Source of the DNA: DATEKX01 sp963726785
GTDB lineage: Bacteria > Acidobacteriota > Blastocatellia > UBA7656
Length of the DNA stretch: 64,000 nucleotides
NCBI GenBank assembly: GCA_963726785.1
Contig: CAVSDJ010000008.1
Coordinates: forward strand, 496,001-560,000
Direction: 5' to 3'
Numbering within the stretch: the stretch's first letter is position 1; each line of letters starts with the position of its first letter. Under the pieces are notes generated by a model, which did no database searches, was not told the origin of the DNA, and saw only the letters and a list, made by a program, of their open reading frames with translations. A program made the translations under genes and the position numbers. Below, one piece after another: positions 1-9,580 of the stretch.

Positions 1-1101
1 GCCGACAAGAACGTCGAAGACATGATCTACGAGACCGTAAGCGACCTGCTCGCTAAAACCGGTCTTACGATCAACGATGTGGATACGGTCATCGGCGCGG
101 GCGATGATGTACTGGACGGGCGCAGCATATCGAATGTTTTCACAGCTGATTACGCAGGCGCATTCTTAAAAGAAGAATCGAAGGTCGAGGACGACGGCGC
201 GTTCGCAGCCGCTTACGCATTCATGCGAATCGCATCAGGTTCATTCGACACGGCGCTGGTCTACGCTTACAGCAAAGCTTCCGATAGTTCGCCGCAGCAT
301 TATTCGGGGATGATCGCAGACCCGTTCTATCTTCGCCCGCTCGGCATCGAAGCGTTGACTGCCGCCGCGCTACAGGCTCAATGTTATTTTCAAAGATACG
401 ACGTAACCGAAGTGAAAGCCGCGCTTGTTGCAGTCAAAAACAGGCGACATGCGATAAACAATCCTCATGCTCAAATCAAAGGCAAGTATACAGTTGATGA
501 CGTGATGAATTCGCCTGTGATCGCTTCGCCGATCAAGAGGCTGGATGCTTCGCCCGTGACGGATGGATGCTGCGCGATGCTGCTCGCATCAGAAGACGCG
601 GTGAAGAGATTCGCGTGCAAGCCCGCATGGATTCACGGCGTTGGCTTTTGCACAGACTCGTTTTATCTCGGACATCGTGATTTGACAGAGATCGCTTCGG
701 CTCATAAAGCAGCAGAGCGCGCATACAAGATGGCTGGCATCAAAGACCCCTTAGCAGAGATTAGTCTTGCGGAAATTCATGAGCCGTTCTCTTTTCAAGA
801 ATTGATGTTATACGAAGCTCTCGGCTTTTGTGAAAAAGGCAAAGGCGGCGAGTTTTATTGCGACCGGCGAGCACTAATATGAAGATTTCCGGCCTATTTT
901 CCGGTTAATCTTTCGGGTGGCGCGTTGTCTGCAAATCCAATCTTTGCGACGGGCTTAATCCGTCTTAGCCGAAGCTGCGGCTACAAGTCAGCTTCCAGGC
1001 AGTCGCCCGCAATACAGATTCGGAGCCAAAAGGCAGTGGCCCATGCGACTTCGGGTTTCGCTTTGCAGTCGAATATCGTTTACGTTGTCGGGCGAGATTA
1101 A
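1..1101 (+). CDS. Thiolase-like protein (SCP-x/DitF type), 5' partial, frameshifted
   Basis: The reading frame is open from base 1, so the N-terminus lies outside the window. The protein resembles acetyl-CoA acetyltransferase-like proteins of the SCP-x group that act in lipid, steroid or terpenoid breakdown. The position where thiolases carry the nucleophilic Cys reads VEDDGAFAAAYAF with no Cys, so it may be an aldolase-type or non-catalytic member. The frame hits a TGA at 880-882, but clear thiolase C-terminal sequence continues beyond it: NLSGGALSANPIFATGLIRL near 905-965 and AHATSGFALQSNIVYVVGRD ending at 1101. At least two small indels between about 850 and 1020 are needed to read it through. 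It is probably co-transcribed with the true thiolase that follows. Family is fairly sure; substrate unknown. Confidence 0.8.
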
Positions 1102-1170
1102 TTATCGCTATGATATGCTGATCGGCTAACATCTGCTTTACTACATTATCTAACCTTGAAAGGAATCGTT

Positions 1171-2358
1171 ATGAGAGAAGCTTTCGTAGTCGCAAGTTCG
1201 CGGACGCCGCTTGCGAAATCATTTCGCGGCTCATTCAATCTGACGCGCCCGGACGAACTGGCGGCGCATTGCATCAAAGACGTTTTGCGCAAAGCGCCTG
1301 AACTCGCGCCGGAAGAGATCACAGACGTAATACTCGGATGCGGGCAGCCGCACGGGCCTGCGGGAAACAACGTAGCGCGCGTCGCTACGCTTCTGGCCGG
1401 TCTGCCTGCTTCGGTTGCCGCCACGACGGTAAATCGTTTTTGCTCTTCGGGTCTTCAATCAATAGCGATGGCCGCGCACCAGATTATGGTCGAAGGCGTT
1501 GATGCAGCGATTGGCGGCGGCGTCGAGAGCATCACTATGATGACCAGAGACAATAACCCGAATCCGTGGTTGGTGGAGCACAACCCTGCCATCTATATGG
1601 CTATGGGCGACACGGCAGAAGTCGTCGCCAAACGATATAACGTCAGCCGAGAAGCGCAGGATGAATACTCGCTTATAAGCCAGCAGCGCACGGCGCGGGC
1701 GCAGGCCGAAGGCTTCTTTGAAGAAGAGCTTGCTCCGATGCAAGTCACGCGCGGCATACTCGATAAAAAGACAGGCGAGATCGTAAGCCGAGAAGAACAC
1801 TTGTGCGATCGTGACGAATGCAATCGGCCTGATACTACGCTCGAAGGGTTGCTGTCGTTGAAGCCGCACTTTGATCCCAACAGCGGGCAAGGGTCGGTGA
1901 CTGCCGGGAACTCGTCTCAGCTATCGGACGGGGCGTCGGCTACGCTGCTCGTGTCACGCGAACGCGCTGAACAACTGGGACTTGCGCCGAAGCTAATCTT
2001 TCGCGGCTTTGCGGTCGCGGGCTGCGAGCCGGACGAAATGGGCATAGGGCCTGTCTTTGCTGTGCCAAAACTGCTCAAGCGCCACGGGCTGAAGGCCGAA
2101 GACATTGATGTGTGGGAACTCAACGAAGCTTTCGCGGTGCAGGTCGTTTACTGCCGCGACCAGCTTGGCATTCCGCAAGAGAAACTCAACGTGAACGGCG
2201 GCTCAATCGCAATCGGCCACCCGTTCGGGATGACCGGCTCGCGGATGGTCGGAACGCTTGCAAACGAGATGTTGCGACGCAAGGCGAAGTACGGCGTTGT
2301 GACGATGTGTGTCGGCGGAGGACAGGGCGCAGCCGGACTTTTCGAGGCGTGCAACTAA
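1171..2358 (+). CDS. Acetyl-CoA acyltransferase (thiolase)
   Basis: A 395-residue thiolase that would cleave 3-ketoacyl-CoA in beta-oxidation or condense acetyl-CoA. All catalytic residues are visible: nucleophile Cys91 in NRFCSSG, His350 in AIGHPFG, and Cys380 in MCVGGGQG; NEAF is also present. The length fits the FadA family. An upstream TTG at 1156 is in frame, but ATG 1171 is preferred because GAAAGGA lies about 7 bases before it. It follows a Cys-less thiolase-like gene and precedes an SDR with a 15-base gap to that gene's likely start, so the three look like one fatty-acyl or alicyclic acyl-CoA degradation operon. Confidence 0.93.
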   Translation: MREAFVVASSRTPLAKSFRGSFNLTRPDELAAHCIKDVLRKAPELAPEEITDVILGCGQPHGPAGNNVARVATLLAGLPASVAATTVNRFCSSGLQSIAMAAHQIMVEGVDAAIGGGVESITMMTRDNNPNPWLVEHNPAIYMAMGDTAEVVAKRYNVSREAQDEYSLISQQRTARAQAEGFFEEELAPMQVTRGILDKKTGEIVSREEHLCDRDECNRPDTTLEGLLSLKPHFDPNSGQGSVTAGNSSQLSDGASATLLVSRERAEQLGLAPKLIFRGFAVAGCEPDEMGIGPVFAVPKLLKRHGLKAEDIDVWELNEAFAVQVVYCRDQLGIPQEKLNVNGGSIAIGHPFGMTGSRMVGTLANEMLRRKAKYGVVTMCVGGGQGAAGLFEACN

Positions 2359-2373
2359 ATAATAAGGATGAGC

Positions 2374-3141
2374 ATGTCAGATTCATTATTCGACCTCTCA
2401 GGCAAAGTGGCTATCGTCACAGGCTCTACTAAAGGCATAGGCCGCGCGATTGCCGAAGCGCTCGCCCGTGCAGGAGCAAAGGTAGTCATCTCAAGTCGCA
2501 AGGCTGACGCGTGCGAAGAAGTGGCGGCCCACATAAAAAGCGAAGGAGGAGAAGCCGCCGCTATCGCGTGTCACATCGGCAAACGCGAAGACGTAGAGCA
2601 TCTGGTTTCGGAGACTAAAAACCAGTTTGGACAAATTGACATACTGGTGTGCAATGCTGCCGTCAATCCTTATTATGGGCCAATGGCAGGACTGACCGAT
2701 GATGCATTCGCAAAGGTCATGGATTCCAATGTCCGCAGCAATATCTGGCTCTGCAATCTCGTGCTGCCGGGAATGGCCGAACGAAAAGACGGTAGCGTAA
2801 TCATAGTCTCAAGCATCGGAGGGCTAAAAGGCTCGTTGAATCTCGGCATCTATGCCATCTCCAAAGCCGCCGATTTTCAGTTGGCTCGAAATCTTGCAGT
2901 CGAGTGGGGCCCGCGCAACATTCGCGTCAATTGCATAGCGCCGGGACTTGTGCGAACAGATTTCGCGCGCGCTCTATGGGAAAATCCCGAAGCGCTGGCT
3001 AAAACTGAAGCAGCTACACCATTGCGACGCATCGGAGAGCCTGAGGATATAGCCGGGGCGGCTGTCTATCTCGCCTCGCCCGCGAGCCGTTGGATGACAG
3101 GGCAAGTGATCGTCATTGACGGCGGCGTGACTATTAGTTAG
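2374..3141 (+). CDS. Short-chain dehydrogenase/reductase (SDR, classical)
   Basis: A 255-residue NAD(P)-dependent oxidoreductase with a Rossmann fold. The cofactor motif TGSTKGIG is at about residues 16-23, the NNAG-equivalent is CNAAVN, the catalytic Ser is about 147 (VSSIGG), and Tyr160/Lys164 form YAISK. The PG motif (APGLVRTDF) and a C-terminal DGG are present. ATG 2368 abuts the AAGG, so ATG 2374 with about 6 bases of spacing is the better start. Placement after a thiolase suggests it acts on a 3-hydroxyacyl-CoA or a related alcohol; the substrate cannot be read from sequence. Confidence 0.92.
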   Translation: MSDSLFDLSGKVAIVTGSTKGIGRAIAEALARAGAKVVISSRKADACEEVAAHIKSEGGEAAAIACHIGKREDVEHLVSETKNQFGQIDILVCNAAVNPYYGPMAGLTDDAFAKVMDSNVRSNIWLCNLVLPGMAERKDGSVIIVSSIGGLKGSLNLGIYAISKAADFQLARNLAVEWGPRNIRVNCIAPGLVRTDFARALWENPEALAKTEAATPLRRIGEPEDIAGAAVYLASPASRWMTGQVIVIDGGVTIS

Positions 3142-3168
3142 GCAAGCTCTTTAACGCGCCTAATGACG

Positions 3169-3197
3169 TTGCCAGAGAGATTGGTTCATACTATAAT
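3169..3197 (+). promoter_or_regulatory. Sigma-70-type promoter upstream of the ThDP enzyme
   Basis: TTGCCA at 3169-3174 and a perfect TATAAT at 3192-3197 are separated by 17 bases. Transcription would start near 3204, giving a leader of about 280 bases before the gene at 3483. Apart from this promoter and the operator beside it, nothing else is evident in the 3142-3482 spacer. Confidence 0.65.
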
Positions 3198-3202
3198 TCT
3201 TG

Positions 3203-3224
3203 ACCTGACCGGTCGGTAGGTTGG
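3203..3224 (+). promoter_or_regulatory. Putative TetR-type operator (site 1)
   Basis: The sequence ACCGGTCGGTAGGTTGG (3208-3224) lies just past the -10 box, over the predicted start point. It contains the perfect 8-base palindrome GACCGGTC (3207-3214) flanked by ACCT and AGGT. It shares the motif ACCGGKCGGTMGGTWGG with two sites at 37.8-38.0 kb. A TetR-family acyl-CoA-responsive repressor is the likely class, from the shape of the site only. Confidence 0.5.
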
Positions 3225-3482
3225 CATCTTATCTACCTGATCGCGCCGCATCGAGAGCATGTTTCTCAGTTGCCTGATTGATCGCCGAACATCAGATTGG
3301 CGATGAATTAGAGAACCGAGGAACAGTGAAGCAATATTGCAAGGCGAGGTAACAGTGGATACTTCGCGGCCTTTCTGAAATCTTCTACTCAGGCTGTCGG
3401 GAAAATAAATTCAAGTGCAAGCGCGTTGGGAATGTTTTCCTGACAGCTTGGGCGCTGCTCGGATACACATAAAGGAGAGGTT

Positions 3483-5444
3483 ATGGATGCAAAAAAGAAA
3501 GTCAAAGAAACGAAGCCGGACGTCTCCAGAAGAAAGTTCATAACCAAAGCGGTGACCGGGGCTACTGCCACAGCTGTCACAGTTCTCAGTAACGGCAACG
3601 CGTCTGCTGCCGATAAAGGCAAAGAAACTGCGAGCGCCGCAGCCAAGCCCATCTCTGTGCCGGATGAATTCGCTCAGGCGTTGAAAGCGGCGGCAGTCAC
3701 GCCAAGCTTTCCGATGAGCGGCGCGCAGGTCTTCGCGCGGGTCTGTAAAGAAGAAGGCCTCGCCGCGCTCTTCTCCTGTCCGGGCAATTACAGCATCGTC
3801 AACGCGATCGCGCAGGAGGGGATCCCCACCTATTCCGGTCGCCACGAGGGTGCGATGTGCCATGCCGCCGACGGCTTCTGCCGCGTGACGGGCGAGGTCG
3901 CGGCCGCTTCCGGCACCGAAGGGCCGGGCTTCACCGACATGATCAACGCCATCGCGACCGCCAACGCTGCGCGTTCCCCGGTGCTCGTCCTGGCAAGCAA
4001 CATGACGATCCGCAGCGAAGATACGGAAGCGGGCATTCAACTCGGGTATCAACAGCCGAACACCGAAGGGTTGAAGAAGTACGGCAAGCGATTGATCACT
4101 CCGCCCGCGTGCACGAGTACGGCGCTTACGCGTTTCGCCAGTTGCGCACCGGCATCCCGCGTCCGGTCCATCTCGATTTTCCGGCTGAAGTGACGCGCGC
4201 GAGTTTCAAATCGGCGAGTGATCTGGACTATTTCTACGATCAGGGCGAGATATCGCACGACCGCCAAACCGCATCCGGGACCGAAGGATGTCGCCGCCGC
4301 CATTGAACTGCTCAAACAGGCGCAGCGTCCGATCATCGTTTCCAGCAACGGCGTCTTTTACAGCCGCGCCTGGGACGCGCTGAAGAAACTGGCCGAAAAA
4401 GCGAACATCCCGGTCGTCGAATCCGGCGCGATGAAAGGGCAGTTTTCAGACGCGCATCCGCTTTCGGCCAACGCCGCACCGGGCGCGCTCGCGAGCGCCG
4501 ACGTCGTTCTGCTCGTCGGTCAGTACTGTATGCCGACCGTCGGAGAGTTCGCCTTCGGACCGGACGCGAAATACATCCGCGTCGACCCGTACCCCGAAGA
4601 TATCGGCCGCAACCTGCCGATCGATGTCGGCCTGATCAGCTGCGAAAAAGCGGCTCTCGAAACTCTCGCCGATGCGATCCCCGCCATGAAGCACGATTCG
4701 TGGGTCGCGGAGATTGCCGCGGCGCGCAAGAAGTTCGAAGACGAACTGGATACTTTTTATCAGAAGGGCCTCAGCTATCCGACGCCGTCCATCCGGCGGT
4801 GATCGCCAAAGAAGTGAGCGATTTCATGTATCGCGGCAAATTGCCAAAGAACAGACTACATTCGTCTCCGGCGGGTACGGGATCGCCCGATACATGCGGC
4901 GCTGGCTGCGCGGGTATCGCCCCGGCCAGATACTGAACGGCGCTTATCAGTACGGCGCAATCGGCCCGGATGTGGGCTATGCGTTCGGCGCGGCCGTTGC
5001 TGTGCAAAACGGAGTCAGCGTGCAGGCTCCATACAAAGGCGCTCCTGTGATTGCGTGACAGGCGATGCGGGCATCGGCTACACGATAATGGAATTTGAGA
5101 CCGCCTCTAAGTACCGGATGCCGATGATCGTCATCGTTTACAACAACAACGCCTGGGGGACGTGGACGGGCAATAGCCGCAACCCTGTTACGATGAGCCT
5201 GCATCTCTTCCAGGAAAACGTCCGTTACGACAAAGTAGCCGAGGGGTTCGGCGCGCACGGCGAATATGTGACCAAGCCGGAAGATTTTCGCGCCGCGTTC
5301 GAAAGATGTTACCAGATTGCTGTCAAAGAAAGCCGACCTTCGCTCATCAACTGTCAGGCGAAGAAAGAATTCTGGATCAAACAACAATACGAACCCGGAT
5401 TTCTCGGAACGGTTGAGCCAGGTTGTATGTCGTACAACCACTGA
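3483..5444 (+). CDS. Tat-exported thiamine-diphosphate-dependent enzyme, multiply frameshifted
   Basis: The start at 3483 follows AAAGGAGAGGTT. The N-terminus carries a twin-arginine signal (SRRKFITKAVTG) and then the three-domain layout of the acetolactate synthase / 2-hydroxyacyl-CoA lyase family. The Pyr domain includes SGRHEGAMCHAADGFCR with the ThDP-activating Glu. A central domain (VAAAIELLKQAQRPIIVSS) and a C-terminal PP domain with GDAGIGYTIMEFE...NNNAWG, the GDG-NN ThDP/Mg site, follow. The gene changes frame near 4090, 4250, 4790, 4850 and 5048; joined, it would encode about 650 residues. Bases from about 3650 to 5040 look richer in G+C than both flanks. Export of a ThDP enzyme is unusual. 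The exact reaction (carboligase, lyase or decarboxylase) is unknown. Confidence 0.8.
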
Positions 5445-5465
5445 AATAATATCGTGGTGCAGTCT

Positions 5466-5926
5466 ATGGCAAAAGGCGCTTTGAATGTAGTCAGGGAAAA
5501 TCTCCAGACTTACGCGGATCGAGGCGTCTTTCGCGGTTTCAGTGAAATCAAAAATGGTCATTTGAATTCGTCTGGTTGATTCGTCATCAGATGGAATTGA
5601 TCGTGGATACAGCGAAGCACATGCTGAGCTTCAAGAAACTTCTGCCGGGAGTCCCGGCGAGTTCGGCGATCTATGGCGAATTGAAAGGTTTCATCAAGCA
5701 GCGGCACGACCGCAATTTGCCCGAGCATCGGCGGATTGACCTGAAACGAGCAGAGGTCTCCTGCTCCAATCGAGGAGGCTTTGTTTCAATCTCTCTGAAA
5801 GTCAAAAACAATCAATATGCTTACGGGGTAAGCCGAATAGTCAATCTGGTGCACGAGTTGTTTTTGCATTTGCGCGATGCGCATCCCGAATATCTGGTGG
5901 AGAATTTTGATGTACCGCAGGAGTAA
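5466..5926 (+). CDS. Conserved-looking hypothetical protein, frameshifted
   Basis: The protein is not recognised. From ATG 5466 one frame reads MAKGALNVVRENLQTYADRG, then runs out near 5578. The next frame continues smoothly (WLIRHQMELIVDTAKHM) to 5926. Adding one T to the TTT run at 5561-5563 joins the two into about 153 residues. It has no signal peptide or membrane segment. It is rich in charged residues and ends in an acidic tail overlapping the start of the next gene, a cytochrome. An alternative is a shorter protein starting at ATG 5591. Confidence 0.5.
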
Positions 5927-6322
5927 CAAAATCATCACGCTGCTGTTTCTATCATTGTCGCTCTATGGATGGCTGCATATGCGCAGCGCAACAAAGAAGC
6001 GCAGAAGCTCAAGAACCCCGAACCGAAAACTGCTGAATCAATCGAAGCCGGAAAAGGTCTTTACAAACGTTTTTGCGCTTCGTGTCACGGCCCGAATGGA
6101 AAAGGCGATGGCGGCATGGCGCTTTCAGGAGGAACGCCTTCCGATCTGACTGATGAGACATGGGATTACGGTTCGACGGACGGAGAAATATTCATCACTA
6201 TACGCGACGGCGTGTCGAGCGACATGCTGGCTTACAAAGAAAAGCTCAACGAGAAGCAGATATGGCAAGTGGTCAATTTCATTCGCAGCATCGGCCCTGA
6301 GCCGAAAGGAAACAAGTTCTGA
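5910..6322 (+). CDS. Small periplasmic cytochrome c
   Basis: A single-heme class I cytochrome c. The heme site is CASCH, followed by the SDLTD and YGSTDGEIF segments typical of small soluble cytochromes; the Met ligand is probably in DMLAYKEKL. The signal peptide (MYRRSNKIITLLFLSLSLYG) is encoded from ATG 5910 in a different frame from the mature part (AYAQRNKEAQK), so a one-base indel near 5965 must be assumed. It ends 4 bases before the quinoprotein dehydrogenase and is a natural electron acceptor for it. Confidence 0.85.
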
Positions 6323-6326
6323 ATAG

Positions 6327-8195
6327 ATGAAAATATCAGGGCGCACAATCATAGTAATCCTGTTCGCCGGAGCGATGTTTCTCGCAGTCTCTTTTTCATC
6401 CGGCGGGGTGGCCGCAACGTATCAACAGAACCCGCCCATCACTTCTCCAGAAGGAGAAGCGCTGTATAAGCAAAAGTGCGCCGTCTGTCACGATAATCCG
6501 CAAGATCGTATCCCGCCTCTGTTTCTTATCAGAAGACGGTCGGCTGAAGATGTCATTCAGACATTGACCACAGGCGCGATGAAACAACAAGCAGCCGGTC
6601 TGAGCGCGGATCAGATTCGCGCCCTCGCCATTCACCTTACTGGAAAACAACCGGGCGCGCCCATCGAGGCAAACATCAATGCGAACCTCTGCAAAGCGAA
6701 GCCCGGGCCAATCAATCTCAACGGCACGCAATGGAACGGATGGGGCCGGGATTTGGATAATTCTCGTTATCAGCCTCAACCCGGCATCAGGGCCGAAGAT
6801 GTTCCGCGACTGAAGGTCAAGTGGGCCTTCGCGCATCCGGGGTCGATGGCAACGGGCCAGCCGACGATTATCGGCGACCGCATTTTTTTGACCACCGAAG
6901 TAGGAATCATCTATTGCCTCAACGCTCAAACGGGATGCACATACTGGACGATGAACGCGGGAGCGGCGGTGCGCGCAGCCATGAGCGTCGGCCCTCTGCC
7001 TGCGGGCGCGCCTGCGAAATTCGCTGTGTATTTCGGAGATGAAAAATCAACCGTTCAGGCGTTGGATGCGGCGACGGGCAAACTGCTATGGAAGACTAAG
7101 GTTGAAGATCATCTGCTGTCGCGCATCACAGGTTCTCCGTTGCTTTACAAGAACCGTGTTTACGTGCCCGTCTCTTCGTTTGAAGAAACAGCCGGACGCG
7201 ATGTGAAATATGAGTGCTGCAAGTTTCGCGGCAGCATCGTTGCGCTTGACGCTTACACAGGAAAGATTTTGTGGAAGAGTTATACGGTTCAGGACGAGCC
7301 TAAGCCGTTCAAGAAAAATTCTTCCGGGACGCAGATGTATGGCCCTGCGGGTGGCGCTATCTGGTCAGCTCCGACCATTGATCTGAAGCGTGGAGTGATT
7401 TACGGCGCGACGGGCAATTCATACACGGACGTTGCGACCGGACATTCCGACTCGATCATGGCGTTCGACTTAAAAACGGGCAAAGTCAAATGGACGAATC
7501 AGGTCACTCCTAAAGACAACTTCCTCGTGGGCTGTAGACAACCGGGCGTCGGAAATTGTCCAGAAGAGGCCGGACCTGATCATGACTTCGGCAGTTCTGC
7601 GATTCTGCGAACGCTACCGGGCGGCAAGCAGATATTGATTGCGGGGCAAAAATCTGGCGTGGTCTACGCGCTCGACCCCGACAACAACGGCAAGATATTG
7701 TGGCAAGTCCGCATAGGTAACGGCGGCGCGCTTGGCGGCATCGAGTGGGGATTCGCAGCCGATGAAGAGAACGTTTATGTGCCCGTTGCCGATGTGAGCG
7801 GAGCGGCTCGCAAACCCGGCATCACGGCGTTGAAGATTGCCACGGGAGAAAAGCTCTGGCATGTGCCCGCGCCTCCTGCGAAATGCAGTTGGGGAACGAC
7901 TCGCTGTAACAACTCTCAATCGGCTGCTGCTACGGCTATCCCCGGCGCAGTCTTTTCCGGCACAGCGGACGGGCATCTGCGCGCTTACTCGACCAAAGAT
8001 GGTTCGATCATTTGGGATTTCGACACGGCAGAAACGAAGTATGACGCGATAAACGGAATGAAGGCGAAAGGCGGCGCTCTGGATGGTGGAGGGCCGACAA
8101 TCGCGGGCAGCGTACTCTATGTGAATTCCGGTTATGGTCGGATAGTCGGCTATCCCGGCAACCTGTTACTGGCTTTGACAGTGGATGGAAAGTAA
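6327..8195 (+). CDS. PQQ-dependent dehydrogenase with N-terminal cytochrome c domain (PVA-dehydrogenase-like)
   Basis: A 622-residue secreted quinohemoprotein. After a hydrophobic signal (about residues 7-28) comes a heme c domain with Cys51-AlaVal-Cys54-His55, then a beta-propeller with repeated DAATGKLLWK / DAYTGKILWK blades. Vicinal Cys297-Cys298 (YECC) and the segment GGALGGIEWGFAADE match the polyvinyl-alcohol dehydrogenase family rather than classical methanol dehydrogenase. It would oxidise a secondary or primary alcohol in the periplasm and pass electrons to its heme, then to the small cytochrome encoded just upstream. The two copper-monooxygenase genes follow directly. The substrate is not determined. 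Confidence 0.88.
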   Translation: MKISGRTIIVILFAGAMFLAVSFSSGGVAATYQQNPPITSPEGEALYKQKCAVCHDNPQDRIPPLFLIRRRSAEDVIQTLTTGAMKQQAAGLSADQIRALAIHLTGKQPGAPIEANINANLCKAKPGPINLNGTQWNGWGRDLDNSRYQPQPGIRAEDVPRLKVKWAFAHPGSMATGQPTIIGDRIFLTTEVGIIYCLNAQTGCTYWTMNAGAAVRAAMSVGPLPAGAPAKFAVYFGDEKSTVQALDAATGKLLWKTKVEDHLLSRITGSPLLYKNRVYVPVSSFEETAGRDVKYECCKFRGSIVALDAYTGKILWKSYTVQDEPKPFKKNSSGTQMYGPAGGAIWSAPTIDLKRGVIYGATGNSYTDVATGHSDSIMAFDLKTGKVKWTNQVTPKDNFLVGCRQPGVGNCPEEAGPDHDFGSSAILRTLPGGKQILIAGQKSGVVYALDPDNNGKILWQVRIGNGGALGGIEWGFAADEENVYVPVADVSGAARKPGITALKIATGEKLWHVPAPPAKCSWGTTRCNNSQSAAATAIPGAVFSGTADGHLRAYSTKDGSIIWDFDTAETKYDAINGMKAKGGALDGGGPTIAGSVLYVNSGYGRIVGYPGNLLLALTVDGK

Positions 8196-8233
8196 TATTA
8201 TCGCACTGCACCTGACTCAAGGAGGGATCATCA

Positions 8234-9570
8234 ATGAAACGCATCCTCAGCTTTGGATTTTTCGTCGGCTTTCTCGCTTCGGCGTTTTTCCTCTTAGCGC
8301 ACACGAGCACGGCCACAGAAAAAACAACTGGTGTGACTTTCAATAAAGACGTTGCGCCGATCATTCAGAAAAATTGCCAGGTCTGTCACCGGCCCGGCGA
8401 GGTCGCGCCTATGTCGTTTATGAGTTACAAAGAGGTTCGCCCGTGGGCCAAATCCATCCGCGAGAAAGTTGTGACGCGCGAGATGCCGCCCTGGTTTGCA
8501 GATCCAAAACACGGCGAGTTCGAAAACGACTGCCGCCTGAACCAAAAAGATATTGACACCATCGTGGCCTGGGTCGAAGACGGCGCGAAAGAAGGCGATG
8601 CGAAAGACCTGAAGCCCAATCCGCAATTCACTCAAGGCTGGCAAATGGGCAAACCGGATGCGGTGCTGACGATGACCGAAGATTTCAACATACCGACTGA
8701 CGGTGTGATTCCTTACAAATATTTCGCCGTGCCGACCAACTTCGCAGAAGATCGCTATGTGCAGTTCGCAGAGATTCGCGCAGGCGACCGCGCGCACGTG
8801 CATCACGTGATTATCAGCGTGCGTTATCCCGGCCAGGGCGCGTTGCCGCCTGCGGGCGAGATCAGTCCTGAAGCGTAGCCGCGCTCAGACAGCCAGCGAA
8901 CGGCCAACAGCGCAGCGCAGAAGATTCCGACGGTCGGCTTGTCGGCTGGGCACCCGGCGAAGCGCCGCTGGTCTTGCGGCCCGGTCAGGCAAAGCTGATA
9001 AAGAAAGGCTCAGTGCTGACCTTTCAGGTGCATTACACAACCAACGGCGAAGCAGGCAAAGATCGCACAAGCGTCGGGCTTATCTTTTCTAAAGCGCCGG
9101 TCGAAAAGCGAGTCATCACGGCAGGCGCTTCCGCGCGCAATCTGATCATCCCGGCGGGCGATCCGAATTATGAATCAACCGCGACCTTCAACTTCAAAGA
9201 AGACAGTCACATTGATAGCCTGCACCCGCATATGCACGTGCGCGGAAAGGATTTCAAATACACTCTGGTATATCCTGACGGAACCTCGAAGGTTCTATTG
9301 TCCGTGCCTCGCTTCGATTTCGGCTGGCAATTGACCTACTTCCTCAAAGAGCCTGTAGCCGCTCCAAAGGGCAGCCGGTTGGAGATCGTCGCGCATCACG
9401 ACAACTCGATTAAAAACAAGTTCAACCCTGACCCGTCGAAAGAAGTGCGATGGGGCGATCAGACATGGGACGAAATGATGATTGGCTACCTTGATTACAC
9501 TGTTGACAAGCAGGATTTGCGACGGGCGCAGCCGGAGACAGCCAGCAGCGGCAGCGGGCGGCGCAGGTAA
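8234..9570 (+). CDS. Heme c / type II copper monooxygenase fusion (PHM-like), copy 1, one frameshift
   Basis: Secreted protein (signal about residues 1-28) starting at ATG 8234 behind AAGGAGGG. A cytochrome-like domain with CQVCH is followed by a domain with the ligand set of peptidylglycine monooxygenase (PHM): His-His in HVHHVI, His in QVHYTTNG, the HMH pair in HPHMHVRG and Met in WDEMMIG. The first frame stops at 8878; the second frame is open from there through SVAALRQPANG, so one indel near 8870 joins them. Databases tend to label such proteins ascorbate-dependent monooxygenase; the true substrate is unknown. First of a tandem pair behind a quinoprotein gene. Confidence 0.85.
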
Positions 9571-9580
9571 GGAGGAGACC

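Noticed and set aside
3900..4110. Separate small proteins within the ThDP gene region
   Set aside because: The overlapping frames are pieces of one conserved ThDP enzyme displaced by indels; each piece continues the same domain order.
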